This document shows, one piece after another, positions 1-7,911 of a stretch of 20,492 nucleotides of DNA; within the stretch, counting starts at the first letter, position 1, and every line of letters begins with the position of its first letter. The stretch lies in assembly GCA_964626595.1 (NCBI GenBank), contig CAZVFU010000040.1:1-20492 (forward strand). Reading direction: 5' to 3'. Below the pieces are notes generated by a model. The model saw nothing but the letters and a program-made list of their open reading frames with translations. It was not told where the DNA came from and made no database searches. The translations under genes were made by a program, and so were the position numbers. The DNA is from JAWLFI01 sp964626595 (GTDB taxonomy: Bacteria; Bacteroidota; Bacteroidia; Chitinophagales; Saprospiraceae).

Positions 1-57
1 TCGGGACCCGCCCTCACCGGGCGGCCACTACCATCCCTGGCGCGGGGGGAATAGGGG
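1..57 (+). repeat. GC-rich repeat remnant (island A), cut by window start
   Basis: This GC-rich stretch is unlike the AT-rich sequence that follows. It contains a hairpin at 8-24 (arms CCGCCC and GGGCGG, 5-base loop). Its first seven bases, TCGGGAC, and the words CCGCC, CTCAC and CCACTA occur in the same order on the minus strand of the island at 6627-6664. I infer that it is a decayed member of the same intergenic repeat family. Only its right end is visible. Confidence 0.45.
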
Positions 58-168
58 CTTGTTCACAACTGTAGCCCAAAAGTGGGTTTAATGGAGTTTT
101 GATTCGTGATTAGCAAATAAATTACATGTTAAATGACCTATGAATCAAAGACTTCTATGAAAGTATCG

Positions 169-176
169 TACTTTTG
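169..176 (+). promoter_or_regulatory. Bacteroidota -7 box for the Omp28-like gene
   Basis: TACTTTTG matches the Bacteroidota primary-sigma -7 consensus TAnnTTTG exactly. No TTG lies 19-21 bases upstream, so the -33 element is weak or absent. The box would give a leader of about 25 bases before the ATG at 208. Confidence 0.45.
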
Positions 177-207
177 TGTTTTATTCTTGAATTAAAGTGC
201 TGCGGCT

Positions 208-1188
208 ATGAAATATTTTTTATTGTTGAGCTTATTCCTTTTAAGTGAAGTGAATGTATTCTCTCAAGAAGCGGTAAAGTATCCGATTTTGGAGCATTTT
301 ACCAATACCCGATGTCCAATATGTGGAGCTAGAAATCCTGATTTTCACGAGGCTCGAAAATCCTACGGAGAGGATTTACTACACATCAGCTATCATCCGT
401 CAGCTCCCTACCCTAATTGTGTACTTCACCAACACAACCCCGAAGGCAACAGCGCTCGATTCGATTACTACCGTCCACCAGGGACGCCGACTGTATATCT
501 GGATGGAAAAATCCAGTCCGGGAGCAATATGCTAAACCCCTCAGATGTAGATGCAGCTTTACAGACCAAGTCGTTTATTGAGCTTGACGTTAGTCGAAGT
601 ATTAATAACAATACGCTCAGAACAGAGGTTTTTATTACGACGCGAGGTGAGATTCCAGCTGGCAGCTCTTATCGACTCTACGTCGTCGCTGTCGAACGCG
701 AATTGATCTACGACGCTCCCAATGGTGAATCGACGCATTACAATGTATTTCGAGCTTTTCTTTCAAGACGGGATGGAGTGCCGATCACTCCCGCTGAGAA
801 TGGAAGTAGCTTAAGTTGGGTGGGCGTTGTAGACATTCATCCCGATTGGGTGGAGGAAGAAATGGTTGTGATTGCATTCATTGAAAACACCGCCGAAGAG
901 ACCATAGAAAATGCAGGAAGTAGCCTACAGAGCACGACTTCGACCACAGAGCGGCCTATCGCTGGAGGTTTCTCTCTCTTTCCTAATCCTACTCCCCAAC
1001 AAGTACAAATTTCCGGAGACGCTGTTGCACGCTGGGAGCTCTACTCCATTACCGGAGCCCGACTATCAGAGGGTGGGCCCTTGCAAAATCAGTCTATTTC
1101 ACTTGCAGGTCATCCCGCAGGTCCTTATGTTTTGCGTCTGAAAAATAAAAAGGGGAAGTGGCAGACCTTCAAGGTGATAAAGGAATAA
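208..1188 (+). CDS. Omp28-like secreted protein with T9SS sorting domain
   Basis: This is a secreted or cell-surface protein of the Omp28-related group with a thioredoxin-like fold. Residues 1-19 form a signal peptide (Lys, a long hydrophobic run, then VFS before Gln20). A CPIC motif (C36, C39) follows HFTNTR, and GTPTVYLDG around residue 94 looks like the thioredoxin cis-proline loop, so a disulfide-active site is plausible. Residues from about 253 to 326 form a type A T9SS sorting domain (FPNP, then a beta-rich tail ending in a short basic/hydrophobic strand), which implies export by the type IX system with cleavage or anchoring at the surface. The gene stands alone and converges on the TonB receptor gene. 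The ATG at 208 begins directly at the signal peptide. The family is recognised; the substrate is unknown. Confidence 0.85.
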   Translation: MKYFLLLSLFLLSEVNVFSQEAVKYPILEHFTNTRCPICGARNPDFHEARKSYGEDLLHISYHPSAPYPNCVLHQHNPEGNSARFDYYRPPGTPTVYLDGKIQSGSNMLNPSDVDAALQTKSFIELDVSRSINNNTLRTEVFITTRGEIPAGSSYRLYVVAVERELIYDAPNGESTHYNVFRAFLSRRDGVPITPAENGSSLSWVGVVDIHPDWVEEEMVVIAFIENTAEETIENAGSSLQSTTSTTERPIAGGFSLFPNPTPQQVQISGDAVARWELYSITGARLSEGGPLQNQSISLAGHPAGPYVLRLKNKKGKWQTFKVIKE

Positions 1189-1274
1189 CTTTCACACTAG
1201 AAAGTAGTTTGGGGGTTCAATAATGCTTAATCTCCGCAGAAACTCCAGCTTAGAAAGGGTAAGCCATATTGGTA

Positions 1275-3920
1275 TTACCAGCTCACATTTACGCCTCCAA
1301 TCAGCTGTCGAAAGCCCCCGGGAAAAACACCTGAGGTAAAGCGATTGAGCCTGGAGGCTCGAAAAACATTGTTGCCCAAGTTCTTTGCATTCAGGAAAAC
1401 CTGAACCTCCTGACCTTTCTTTAGTTTCCAGGTATAGTTTACAAAGGCATCAAAGGTCGTAAATGCGTCTAATCGACCAATCGCTCCATCTGAAGACTCG
1501 GCATTGAAATTAGCAAAAGAGGTGTACTGTTCGCCGACCCGGTGACCCAATACACCAACAGAAAGCGATTTGTAATCATAGTTCAAGGCGATCGTCAGAT
1601 TTATTTGGGGCGTGTATGGCAGTTCGTATTCGTCCAGCCCTCCCGAATCAAAATTAAACTCCACCTTTTCAATATCAGAAAATCGATCGGTAGGGAATTC
1701 GGGCTGAAACCATAGCTCTGAAACTCCGGCATCGTTTCTCACATACACATTATAGCCGCTAGGGTTAGCACTATATTTATCAGAAAATTCCTGTATCGTT
1801 GCCGGATTGTGAATGACCTGAGAAAAAAGATCTCTATCCACCAGCTTGCCGCCCATCACCTGAGACTGCATAAATGTTCCATTGAATTCCAGGTTGAGGT
1901 AGTGGTTTCTACTTTTTAGGATGGGAGCGGAGAGGGCGACCTCCAGTCCTCGCGTGCGAATTGTACCCAGTTCTTCAAACACCTCATTGCGTCCCGCAGC
2001 AAAAAAGTTCTCAATTTCAGTTTGAAAACCTGTCAATTGCCCATTGAGCAGATTGGGGATCAGTTCTCCTTTCCAACCCAGTTCCGCATTGAGGCTGAGC
2101 TCTGGTTCAATATTGATTTCTTCGCCTGCCAGTGGGTTGACCACGACCCCATTGCGTTCGACCAAAAAGCCAAAAACCTTTGATGGTGCAATAAAGCCAC
2201 GATAGAGACTCCCGTAGACTTCTCCAACACCTAAATCATAAGACAAGCTCAAACCTGGCTGGCTAACCCAATAGGTGTTTTCTTGTTTATTTCCCCCCTC
2301 TGGTGTCAAGTCGGGATTCTGTGCGGCTGCTTTCCGATCCTGACGAAACATCTGGACGTGTTCTAACCGAAAAATAGGTGTGGCAGTTAGCCGACCCCAC
2401 TGAAAAGCCATCCGCAAATAGACATTGGACGCCCAGACTTCGTAGTAAATATCACGCTCTACCTCGCCACTCCTAGCCCACCGCGAACTGTCGGCTCTGA
2501 GAAAAATATCAGAAAAAGTTTCAAAATGGGTATTCAAGCCCACCTCAATATTATGGGTATTCTCACCAACTGCCCAATCAAAATCAATGGTTTCCTTTAG
2601 ACCTATAATATTGAAGAGCCATCGGCTATCCGTTGTGCTTTCTCTGCCATCCACGACGCGACCCACTCGCACATAGTCATGAAGCCCCGAAGATTTATTG
2701 CGCAGATAACTGTACCGTTCCTCAAAAATATCTTCGCCCAGATAGGACTCCACTTGATCTGCCTGAACCAGATCCGTAACTTGTCGCCACCAATCGCGTT
2801 CAAAGGTCGAGCTATATAATTTGCTTTTGATATTCAAGCCGCTTGGAGCTGCGTACTTGTGTATGGCATCCAATCCCAGACGGCGCATTGTGAACTGGTC
2901 AGCATCAAACGGGTTCTGAAGCGGGTCTAATCGGTATGTGAAGGGCGTGATTGAGGTTAGGGATGCCTGATTATCCTCAATTTGCCCTGACACCTTAAAG
3001 TATAAAGATTGCGTTTCGTTTAACTCAGCAAATATCTTCGCATTTAAATTCATCATTTCCACAGCTGAATTCTGCCGAAAGCCATCGAATCGTTTGTATA
3101 CACCTTCTACGAGAACCCCCACCTTATTCCAGGTGCCGCCGTAGGATAGAAGTCCCGTCATATAATTGCGCTGTCCCCCAACCACCCTAAGCCGGGCCTG
3201 AGGGGATTGAGGGGGCTTGGCCGTTATGAAATTTACGGCTCCAAACATGTTATTGGGGCCATATCGAAGCATATCGGCGCCTTTATATACCTCAACCGAT
3301 GCTACACGGTCACTAACGGGGTTATAATATGCGCCGGGCGCGACATAGGGTGCCGGTGAGGCGGGGCTTCCATCTTCTAAGAGCAATATCTTTTTCGAAC
3401 GCCGTCCCCAACTGCCGCGAATGCTAATATTGGGCCGATTCCCCAAGCCCATATCACCGACCATATTTACGCCGGGAATGGTTCGAATGAGCTCTCCTGT
3501 TTCCAATGCATTCCGATTGCTCACCTGCTGCGGAGAGAGACGGAAATTAGACCCAACAAAGTCTTTTTTATAGGGTGTGAGATGAGAGCGAACAATTATT
3601 TCTTCCAGGCTTGTGGATCTCTCAGCTAATTCTATGGTGTAAGAACTATCCAGGCCTGATAAACTCGTCGTGTCTGACTTATAACTCAGGTAGGTGGCGA
3701 TCAGAAATTGACTTTTTCCTGTAGGCGTAATTTCGAAATACCCTTGCCGATCGCTCACATCAGATTTACCATCATTTGTATAAACAAGAACTCCCGTTAG
3801 TGGTCTTTGATTTTCTGCTTCTACAACCCGGCCTTTGATGATACTCTGGGCATCCAAAAAAGAAATATTTAATCCAAAATAGAAAAATATAGAAATAGTA
3901 AAGAAGACAAGTTTCTGCAT
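1275..3920 (-). CDS. FecA-like TonB-dependent outer-membrane receptor
   Basis: This is an outer-membrane active transporter that uses TonB energy, probably for an iron chelate. After a signal peptide it has a carboxypeptidase-regulatory-like beta domain (about residues 27-105), a plug domain (about 115-240) and a 22-strand-type barrel ending in a C-terminal aromatic (GGVNVSW). The plug text with NISIRGS, LLEDGSPASPAPY, KGADMLRYGPNNMFGAVNFIT closely follows the E. coli FecA plug pattern. An in-frame ATG exists 9 bases upstream at 3929, but I prefer 3920: the preceding bases, including that ATG, match the leader of the ssb at 16875, where the same ATG is out of frame. No SusD-like partner, FecR or sigma gene is adjacent. 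The family is confident; citrate specificity is only a guess. Confidence 0.9.
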   Translation of the reverse strand: MQKLVFFTISIFFYFGLNISFLDAQSIIKGRVVEAENQRPLTGVLVYTNDGKSDVSDRQGYFEITPTGKSQFLIATYLSYKSDTTSLSGLDSSYTIELAERSTSLEEIIVRSHLTPYKKDFVGSNFRLSPQQVSNRNALETGELIRTIPGVNMVGDMGLGNRPNISIRGSWGRRSKKILLLEDGSPASPAPYVAPGAYYNPVSDRVASVEVYKGADMLRYGPNNMFGAVNFITAKPPQSPQARLRVVGGQRNYMTGLLSYGGTWNKVGVLVEGVYKRFDGFRQNSAVEMMNLNAKIFAELNETQSLYFKVSGQIEDNQASLTSITPFTYRLDPLQNPFDADQFTMRRLGLDAIHKYAAPSGLNIKSKLYSSTFERDWWRQVTDLVQADQVESYLGEDIFEERYSYLRNKSSGLHDYVRVGRVVDGRESTTDSRWLFNIIGLKETIDFDWAVGENTHNIEVGLNTHFETFSDIFLRADSSRWARSGEVERDIYYEVWASNVYLRMAFQWGRLTATPIFRLEHVQMFRQDRKAAAQNPDLTPEGGNKQENTYWVSQPGLSLSYDLGVGEVYGSLYRGFIAPSKVFGFLVERNGVVVNPLAGEEINIEPELSLNAELGWKGELIPNLLNGQLTGFQTEIENFFAAGRNEVFEELGTIRTRGLEVALSAPILKSRNHYLNLEFNGTFMQSQVMGGKLVDRDLFSQVIHNPATIQEFSDKYSANPSGYNVYVRNDAGVSELWFQPEFPTDRFSDIEKVEFNFDSGGLDEYELPYTPQINLTIALNYDYKSLSVGVLGHRVGEQYTSFANFNAESSDGAIGRLDAFTTFDAFVNYTWKLKKGQEVQVFLNAKNLGNNVFRASRLNRFTSGVFPGGFRQLIGGVNVSW

Positions 3921-3921
3921 T

Positions 3922-3949
3922 CTGTACATTTTAGTGTCCGTTGATTATA
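3922..3949 (-). promoter_or_regulatory. Leader element shared with the second ssb gene
   Basis: Read on the minus strand, this is TATAATCAA, CGGACAC, one T, AAAATGTACAG, then one base before the ATG at 3920. The same three blocks in the same order precede the ssb ATG at 16875 (16878-16910), with a 6-base insertion after the first block. In total 27 bases match. It may be a translation-control leader or a transcription element; its function is unknown. Confidence 0.5.
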
Positions 3950-4005
3950 AACAAGTTATATTATATAATACGAAAAGGAAGGCCCTTCGCTTATTGAGAA
4001 AAATA

Positions 4006-4602
4006 TTAGTCTTTACCGGACCATTGAAAAGTTTCGAGAATCCGGCCCATATCTCGTTTTATAAAATCGCTAATGGGGCCCAGTGAATCGGGTTCATTTT
4101 GCGTATCGTAATAGAGTGCTAATTTAAAAAAATGGTTTGTGGAATCGCTGAGGAAAAACTGCATGGGTGAGGCAGCCGGACCTGAAAAATCAAAGACGAC
4201 ACCACTTACACCATGAATATTTTCATACCTATACTCCTCCATATAATCGGATCGGCGATTAATTTGATCTACGATTTCAAATGCATCTGACTTATAATTA
4301 TCAAATGATTCCCTTCCGTTTAGGGCCGCGTAGCTGCAATACAATTGCGCCTGAAACATAGGGTATTTAATATTAAACCAGCAATCATGGGGCGGATTCA
4401 GTCTCTGGTATCTTGGGTCGCGATCAATTTCAGTGTAGTCAGGTATTTTGAAAGTAAAAGGACAGTCCTCATACTGGAATGTGTAGATGCTGCCCTTGGG
4501 GTATTCCACTTTGGGGAACATTCTCGGCTTTGGCGAAGAGTTATCTTCGCCACAGGCCATAATGAAGATCAGGAGCAAGAAAAAAAAGGTTATTGTTCTC
4601 AT
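4006..4602 (-). CDS. gldD: Gliding motility lipoprotein GldD
   Basis: GldD is an envelope lipoprotein required for gliding and T9SS function in Bacteroidota. The 198-residue protein begins with a lipoprotein signal peptide whose lipobox is IMAC (lipidated C17), followed by the GldD-type PKPR...PKVEYP segment and the family pattern of aromatic residues (CPFTFKIPDY, CWFNIKYP). Cysteines besides C17 occur near residues 47, 74 and 89, and the first two pairs may form disulfides in the periplasm. It overlaps gldE by four bases (ATGA), so the two are translationally coupled. The order mutY-ssb-gldE-gldD is common in Bacteroidota and supports the call. No terminator is visible in the 77-85 bases before the TonB receptor gene. 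Confidence 0.9.
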   Translation of the reverse strand: MRTITFFFLLLIFIMACGEDNSSPKPRMFPKVEYPKGSIYTFQYEDCPFTFKIPDYTEIDRDPRYQRLNPPHDCWFNIKYPMFQAQLYCSYAALNGRESFDNYKSDAFEIVDQINRRSDYMEEYRYENIHGVSGVVFDFSGPAASPMQFFLSDSTNHFFKLALYYDTQNEPDSLGPISDFIKRDMGRILETFQWSGKD

Positions 4603-6011
4603 TGGGGTAGAATCATCTTAATTTTTTCAATTCTTCGTTTGGATACCGCTACAACCTGGAAACTGATACGCCCTACTTTCACCTCCTGACCAATCATAGG
4701 CATGCGGCCGGTCAACTCTAAAAACAAGCCCGCTATAGAGTCGGCATCACCCTTAATAGAGTCGAAGGAGTCGGTGGGTAGGCCTGTAATTCGACACACG
4801 TCATTCAACATGGATTTTCCATCAAAAATAAACTCAGTGGCGTTAAGCTTAACGTAATCGACTTCTCGTTCCTGATCGAACTCATCTTTAATGTCACCGA
4901 TGACTTCCTCCATAACATCTTCCAGGGTTACGATACCGGCTGAGCCTCCGAATTCATCGACCACGACGCCCATATGCAGATGTTTCTGCTGAAACTCCTT
5001 CAGTAACTCATTGATTCTTTTATTCTCCGGAACATAAAGGATTTCGTCTTGTAAATGATGAGTCCAATCGTAATCTTTGCCGCGATCCAGGTTCCCCAGC
5101 AAGTCTTTTACATAAAGTATTCCAACCACATTATCAAAATCGTTGTCATAAACGGGAAGTCGAGAATATCCAGAGTCCTTAATCGTTTGTAAGACTTCGT
5201 CATATGGTGATTCCACATCCAATGCAACCACATCCACACGCGAGCACATAATTTGTTTGACAGTAACGTCTCCAAACTTCATAATACTCTTTAAAATATC
5301 TATTTCGTGTGCCGTATGCTTGTCCTGAGTCACTGTAAGCTCAATAGCCCGGTCTATATCTTCTCGATTAACATCTTTTTTAAAGGCATTTCCAAGGCGG
5401 GCTTCCAAAGATTTTGACATTGAGACCAAAGAATTGCTAATGGGCGAGATGATTCTGTCAATAATGTGAAGTGGTCGAGCCATAAATCGAGCTAATGTAA
5501 GTCCATTTACATTGGCGTAAACTTTCGGTGTCACCTCGCCGAATAGAACCAAAATGAAAGTGACCACTCCAACAGCTAAAATAAAATTGAAAATGCGGGC
5601 AAGCAGGGTTTCAGAAAGGAGTCCGGGAATATAAACGAGAAGTTCGTTAGCCCAAACCGTAAATATATCTTCAGATATCCAGACCCAAATCAGATAGTCA
5701 GAAACAATAACAATGGCAATATTAATGAAATTATTGGCTATGAGAATAGTCGCCAATAGGCGGCGGGGACGATCCAACAATTTTATGATTTTTTGGCTCG
5801 AGACACTACTTTCCTCTGTTAACTTTCTTAAATCATTCCGATCCAGGGAAAAGAACGCCACTTCTGAGCCTGAGATTAAGGCCGAACTTATTATAAGAAT
5901 CAACAAAAAGAATACAGCAAGCAGTCCCCCTTGACCAGAAGCACTGATCAAAAAAAGACCCATTAAAAATGCCTTACTCGACTCACCTGTCGGTGGTTCA
6001 TCTGCGTCCAA
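4599..6011 (-). CDS. gldE: Gliding motility protein GldE, CNNM/CorC-type membrane protein
   Basis: GldE is an inner-membrane protein that works with GldD in gliding/T9SS. It belongs to the CNNM/CorC family of DUF21 plus CBS-domain proteins, several of which affect divalent-cation transport. A DUF21 membrane domain with about four helices spans roughly residues 20-190 and carries the signatures SALISGSEVAFFSL and FGEVTPK. A CBS pair spans about 210-340 and includes VVDEFGGSAGIVTLEDVMEEVIGDI. A CorC/HlyC C-terminal domain ends the protein. I keep the TTG start at 6011 because GldE homologues commonly begin with a short D/E-P-P-rich segment like MDADEPPTG here. The first ATG would be at 5963 and would remove it. 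The gene lies 46 bases after ssb, apparently in the same operon. Confidence 0.9.
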   Translation of the reverse strand: MDADEPPTGESSKAFLMGLFLISASGQGGLLAVFFLLILIISSALISGSEVAFFSLDRNDLRKLTEESSVSSQKIIKLLDRPRRLLATILIANNFINIAIVIVSDYLIWVWISEDIFTVWANELLVYIPGLLSETLLARIFNFILAVGVVTFILVLFGEVTPKVYANVNGLTLARFMARPLHIIDRIISPISNSLVSMSKSLEARLGNAFKKDVNREDIDRAIELTVTQDKHTAHEIDILKSIMKFGDVTVKQIMCSRVDVVALDVESPYDEVLQTIKDSGYSRLPVYDNDFDNVVGILYVKDLLGNLDRGKDYDWTHHLQDEILYVPENKRINELLKEFQQKHLHMGVVVDEFGGSAGIVTLEDVMEEVIGDIKDEFDQEREVDYVKLNATEFIFDGKSMLNDVCRITGLPTDSFDSIKGDADSIAGLFLELTGRMPMIGQEVKVGRISFQVVAVSKRRIEKIKMILPQ

Positions 6012-6057
6012 AGTCTGTAGGTTTATTTAACAATATGGCTTTTCCGAAAATCATTTC

Positions 6058-6417
6058 CTATTTTTCTAATTCTTCTTCAGATTCTGCATTTTCAGAACGC
6101 TCCAGAAGCCTGTAGTAATTCACGCGAACTTCGGTAATCCGCCGTTCTTGATTTTCATTGTCTTTGAATTTTCGCGTAACGAGTTTTCCTTCAATGTATA
6201 CCAGCTTCCCTTTTTTAAGTTGCTCGCCAGCTCGCCGAGCAAGCGCTTCCCAGAAAACGATGTCATGCCATTCGGTTTTGGTTTGCCATTCGCCGTTTCG
6301 ATCACGATAATTCTCATGTGTGGCCAGAGACCCTCTTGCCAGTAAACTACCACTTTCGAGTTCCTGAACTTCTACGTCTTTACCTAAATTGCCTATCAGT
6401 GTTACTTTGTTTATCAT
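6058..6417 (-). CDS. ssb: Single-stranded DNA-binding protein (mutY/gldE-linked paralogue)
   Basis: This protein binds single-stranded DNA through an OB fold during replication, repair or recombination. Residues 1-105 are a clear SSB fold: NKVTLIGNLGKDVEV at the start, then TKTEWHDIVFW, and a GKLVYIEGKL strand. The protein is short (119 residues). It ends in an acidic tail, EEELEK, but lacks the terminal DDxPF-type tip through which SSBs recruit repair proteins. It sits between mutY and gldE, the usual Bacteroidota position for an ssb. A second, 34-39% longer-diverged SSB-type gene is at 16528-16875 (identity not computed). It may be an accessory SSB rather than the essential one. Confidence 0.88.
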   Translation of the reverse strand: MINKVTLIGNLGKDVEVQELESGSLLARGSLATHENYRDRNGEWQTKTEWHDIVFWEALARRAGEQLKKGKLVYIEGKLVTRKFKDNENQERRITEVRVNYYRLLERSENAESEEELEK

Positions 6418-6446
6418 AGAGAAAATCGCTTATGTCGTTAGAGAGG

Positions 6447-6454
6447 CAAAGATA
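6447..6454 (-). promoter_or_regulatory. -7 box for ssb-gldE-gldD
   Basis: On the minus strand TATCTTTG fits TAnnTTTG exactly, within the longer word CACTATCTTTG that also occurs before the SPOR-like gene (13024-13034). No well-spaced -33 TTG is seen. It predicts a leader of about 20-25 bases before the ATG at 6417, so ssb-gldE-gldD can be transcribed apart from mutY. Confidence 0.5.
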
Positions 6455-6598
6455 GTGAATTTCAACAGGTATAACTTGGCTTCTGGTGCTATTTACGATA
6501 CCTCAGCTTGTGATGACGCTTTGTAGTATTCTCTGGCACTTACCTCTAAAGGGGATGGGATAGCGCTGCGCAGTGGGTCCAAGCCCGTAGGGGGCGGA

Positions 6599-6640
6599 GC
6601 CCACTATTCAGGGCATGCACTTATGACCTGAATAGTGGGC
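6599..6640. repeat. Perfect 14-bp inverted repeat with 14-base loop
   Basis: The arms GCCCACTATTCAGG (6599-6612) and CCTGAATAGTGGGC (6627-6640) are perfectly complementary, around a 14-base loop. No T-run follows on either strand, so it is not a standard intrinsic terminator. The left arm can instead pair upstream with AGTGGGTCC (6572-6580), giving a competing hairpin. Confidence 0.7.
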
Positions 6641-6729
6641 CGAGTGAGGCGGCCGGAGTCCCGAGGAGCGCCATCGGCGATCTCGTGGACAGAGGCCGAT
6701 GCTTCCGAACGAGCCCCGAAGCATAGCGA

Positions 6730-6756
6730 CCCTAAACCGCTCAGGCGGTTTTAGGG
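6730..6756. repeat. Stem-loop just downstream of mutY
   Basis: The arms CCCTAAACCGC (6730-6740) and GCGGTTTTAGGG (6745-6756) pair with a single bulged base around the loop TCAG. It lies 27 bases past the mutY stop codon on the minus strand. There is no T-run after it, so it may protect the mutY 3' end or act as a weak terminator. Confidence 0.45.
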
Positions 6757-6782
6757 TATCCTCCAGAAAAGCAGGCCAAAAA

Positions 6783-7847
6783 TTAAAGAAAACTTTTTTG
6801 CTTAGAGTTGAGAAAATCCCGGATAATTTTGGGAAGGCCATAATTTGGAATTTCCGACTCTGTAACCCACATACCCTCCAACTCTTCTGCCCAGTCCTCA
6901 TCGCTTATAGCTTTGTAAAAATAAGCATGAATAAACCGATGACTTAAGGTTTGGGTATGGTGGCTGAGAAACTCAAATTCGGCCGCGGATGGAGAAACTT
7001 TAATGCGCTCAGCAAAGTCATTCGCATTCGGCTTTTGGGGATCAATGGTTTCGAGCATGGGGAACTGAAAAAGACCGCGCCAAATATCCGGCTCATTGCG
7101 TTTTTCAATCAATACACGATCGTCCTTGCGAATCAATAAGTAATGAAAGTGCCGATGTTTTCTGGCTTTCGCTTTCTTTTTTACAGGTAGGGTATGAACG
7201 CGATGGGAGCGATAGGCTTTGCATTTAGTCTGAAAGGGACATTTTTCACAAAGTGGTGATTTAGGTTTGCAAACCGTAGCCCCAAAGTCCATCAGCGCTT
7301 GATTAAATGCAGCAGCTTGCTGAGCGGGTATAGCTTCAGACAAAAACTGTTGCACGAAGATCTTTCCACGGGTTTCATTGATCGGTGTATCCTCTCCCTG
7401 GAATCTCATAACCAGACGGAGGCTATTTCCATCTAATACCGGGGTCGGCAAGTCAAAAGCGAATGAGCCTATGGCTGCGGCTGTATACGGACCTACTCCT
7501 TTAAGTGTGAGAAGACCTTTATAGGTATTGGGGAACGTTCCGTTGAGGTTCGCACTGATATGCTGAGCTGTCTCATGTAAATTTCGAGCGCGACTATAGT
7601 ATCCGAGACCCTCCCACATCTGTAAAACGGTATCTTGAGTAGCCGAGGCGAGGTCGTGAACTGTAGGGAAAGCACGTAGAAATTTAAGATAATACGATCG
7701 ACCCTGTTCTACACGTGTTTGTTGTAGAATAATTTCGGACAACCAAATCTTATAAGGATCCCGTTCTGATTTCCAAGGCATTTTACGATGGTTCTCTTCT
7801 TCGTGCCATTTCAGTAATTGATTGGAAAAAAACAGGCTCCGTTTCAT
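6783..7847 (-). CDS. mutY: A/G-specific adenine glycosylase MutY
   Basis: MutY removes adenine mispaired with 8-oxoguanine in base-excision repair. The catalytic domain has E38 in SEIILQQTRVEQ, a helix-hairpin-helix LLTLKGVGPYTAAAIG (residues 112-127), the catalytic Asp D139 in VLDGN, and a [4Fe-4S] cluster with the spacing C193-X6-C200-X2-C203-X5-C209. A NUDIX-like 8-oxoG recognition domain follows (about 230-345) with the LSHRFIH motif at 301-307. At 354 residues the length is normal. The usual DGNV after D139 reads DGNS here, a small departure. The gene starts 16 bases after the sigma-factor terminator with no clear promoter, so it may depend on readthrough or a promoter I cannot see. Confidence 0.95.
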   Translation of the reverse strand: MKRSLFFSNQLLKWHEEENHRKMPWKSERDPYKIWLSEIILQQTRVEQGRSYYLKFLRAFPTVHDLASATQDTVLQMWEGLGYYSRARNLHETAQHISANLNGTFPNTYKGLLTLKGVGPYTAAAIGSFAFDLPTPVLDGNSLRLVMRFQGEDTPINETRGKIFVQQFLSEAIPAQQAAAFNQALMDFGATVCKPKSPLCEKCPFQTKCKAYRSHRVHTLPVKKKAKARKHRHFHYLLIRKDDRVLIEKRNEPDIWRGLFQFPMLETIDPQKPNANDFAERIKVSPSAAEFEFLSHHTQTLSHRFIHAYFYKAISDEDWAEELEGMWVTESEIPNYGLPKIIRDFLNSKQKSFL

Positions 7848-7862
7848 GGAGTAAAAATAAAA

Positions 7863-7893
7863 AAAGGGAACATGCTTTCACATATTCCCCTTT
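7863..7893 (-). terminator. Intrinsic terminator of the ECF sigma gene
   Basis: On the minus strand AAAGGGGAATATG, a six-base loop, then CATGTTCCC forms a stem with one bulge and one G-U pair, followed by a run of seven T. It lies about 20 bases after the sigma-factor stop codon, the expected place and shape for a Rho-independent terminator. Confidence 0.75.
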
Positions 7894-7911
7894 AGAACTA
7901 AAATTTTATAA

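Larger units (their letters stand above)
6561..6756. repeat. GC-rich hairpin island B between mutY and ssb
   Basis: The 365-base gap 6418-6782 holds the ssb promoter and then this GC-rich island. Its minus strand at 6637-6660 carries GACTCCGG, five bases, TCACTCGGCCC; the same two blocks with a four-base spacer occur on the plus strand at 19682-19704. Nearby, GATGGCGCTCC (minus, 6665-6675) resembles GATGGCTCC at 19748-19756. The island contains hairpins at 6599-6640, 6699-6724 (arms ATGCTTC/GAAGCAT) and 6730-6756. Open frames across it have no recognisable protein signature and match the GC skew rather than coding sequence. I interpret it as a non-coding dispersed repeat. Confidence 0.6.

Noticed and set aside
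1259..1280. Hairpin GGTAA..TTACC at the end of the TonB receptor gene as a terminator
   Set aside because: It has short AT-rich arms with an internal loop, overlaps the stop codon and has no T-run.
1275..3920. SusC-type polysaccharide utilisation receptor
   Set aside because: No SusD-like gene is adjacent and the plug resembles FecA rather than SusC.
6608..6901. 97-codon open frame on the minus strand across island B and the end of mutY
   Set aside because: It overlaps mutY in another frame, has no recognisable domain, and its length follows from the scarcity of stop codons in GC-rich sequence.
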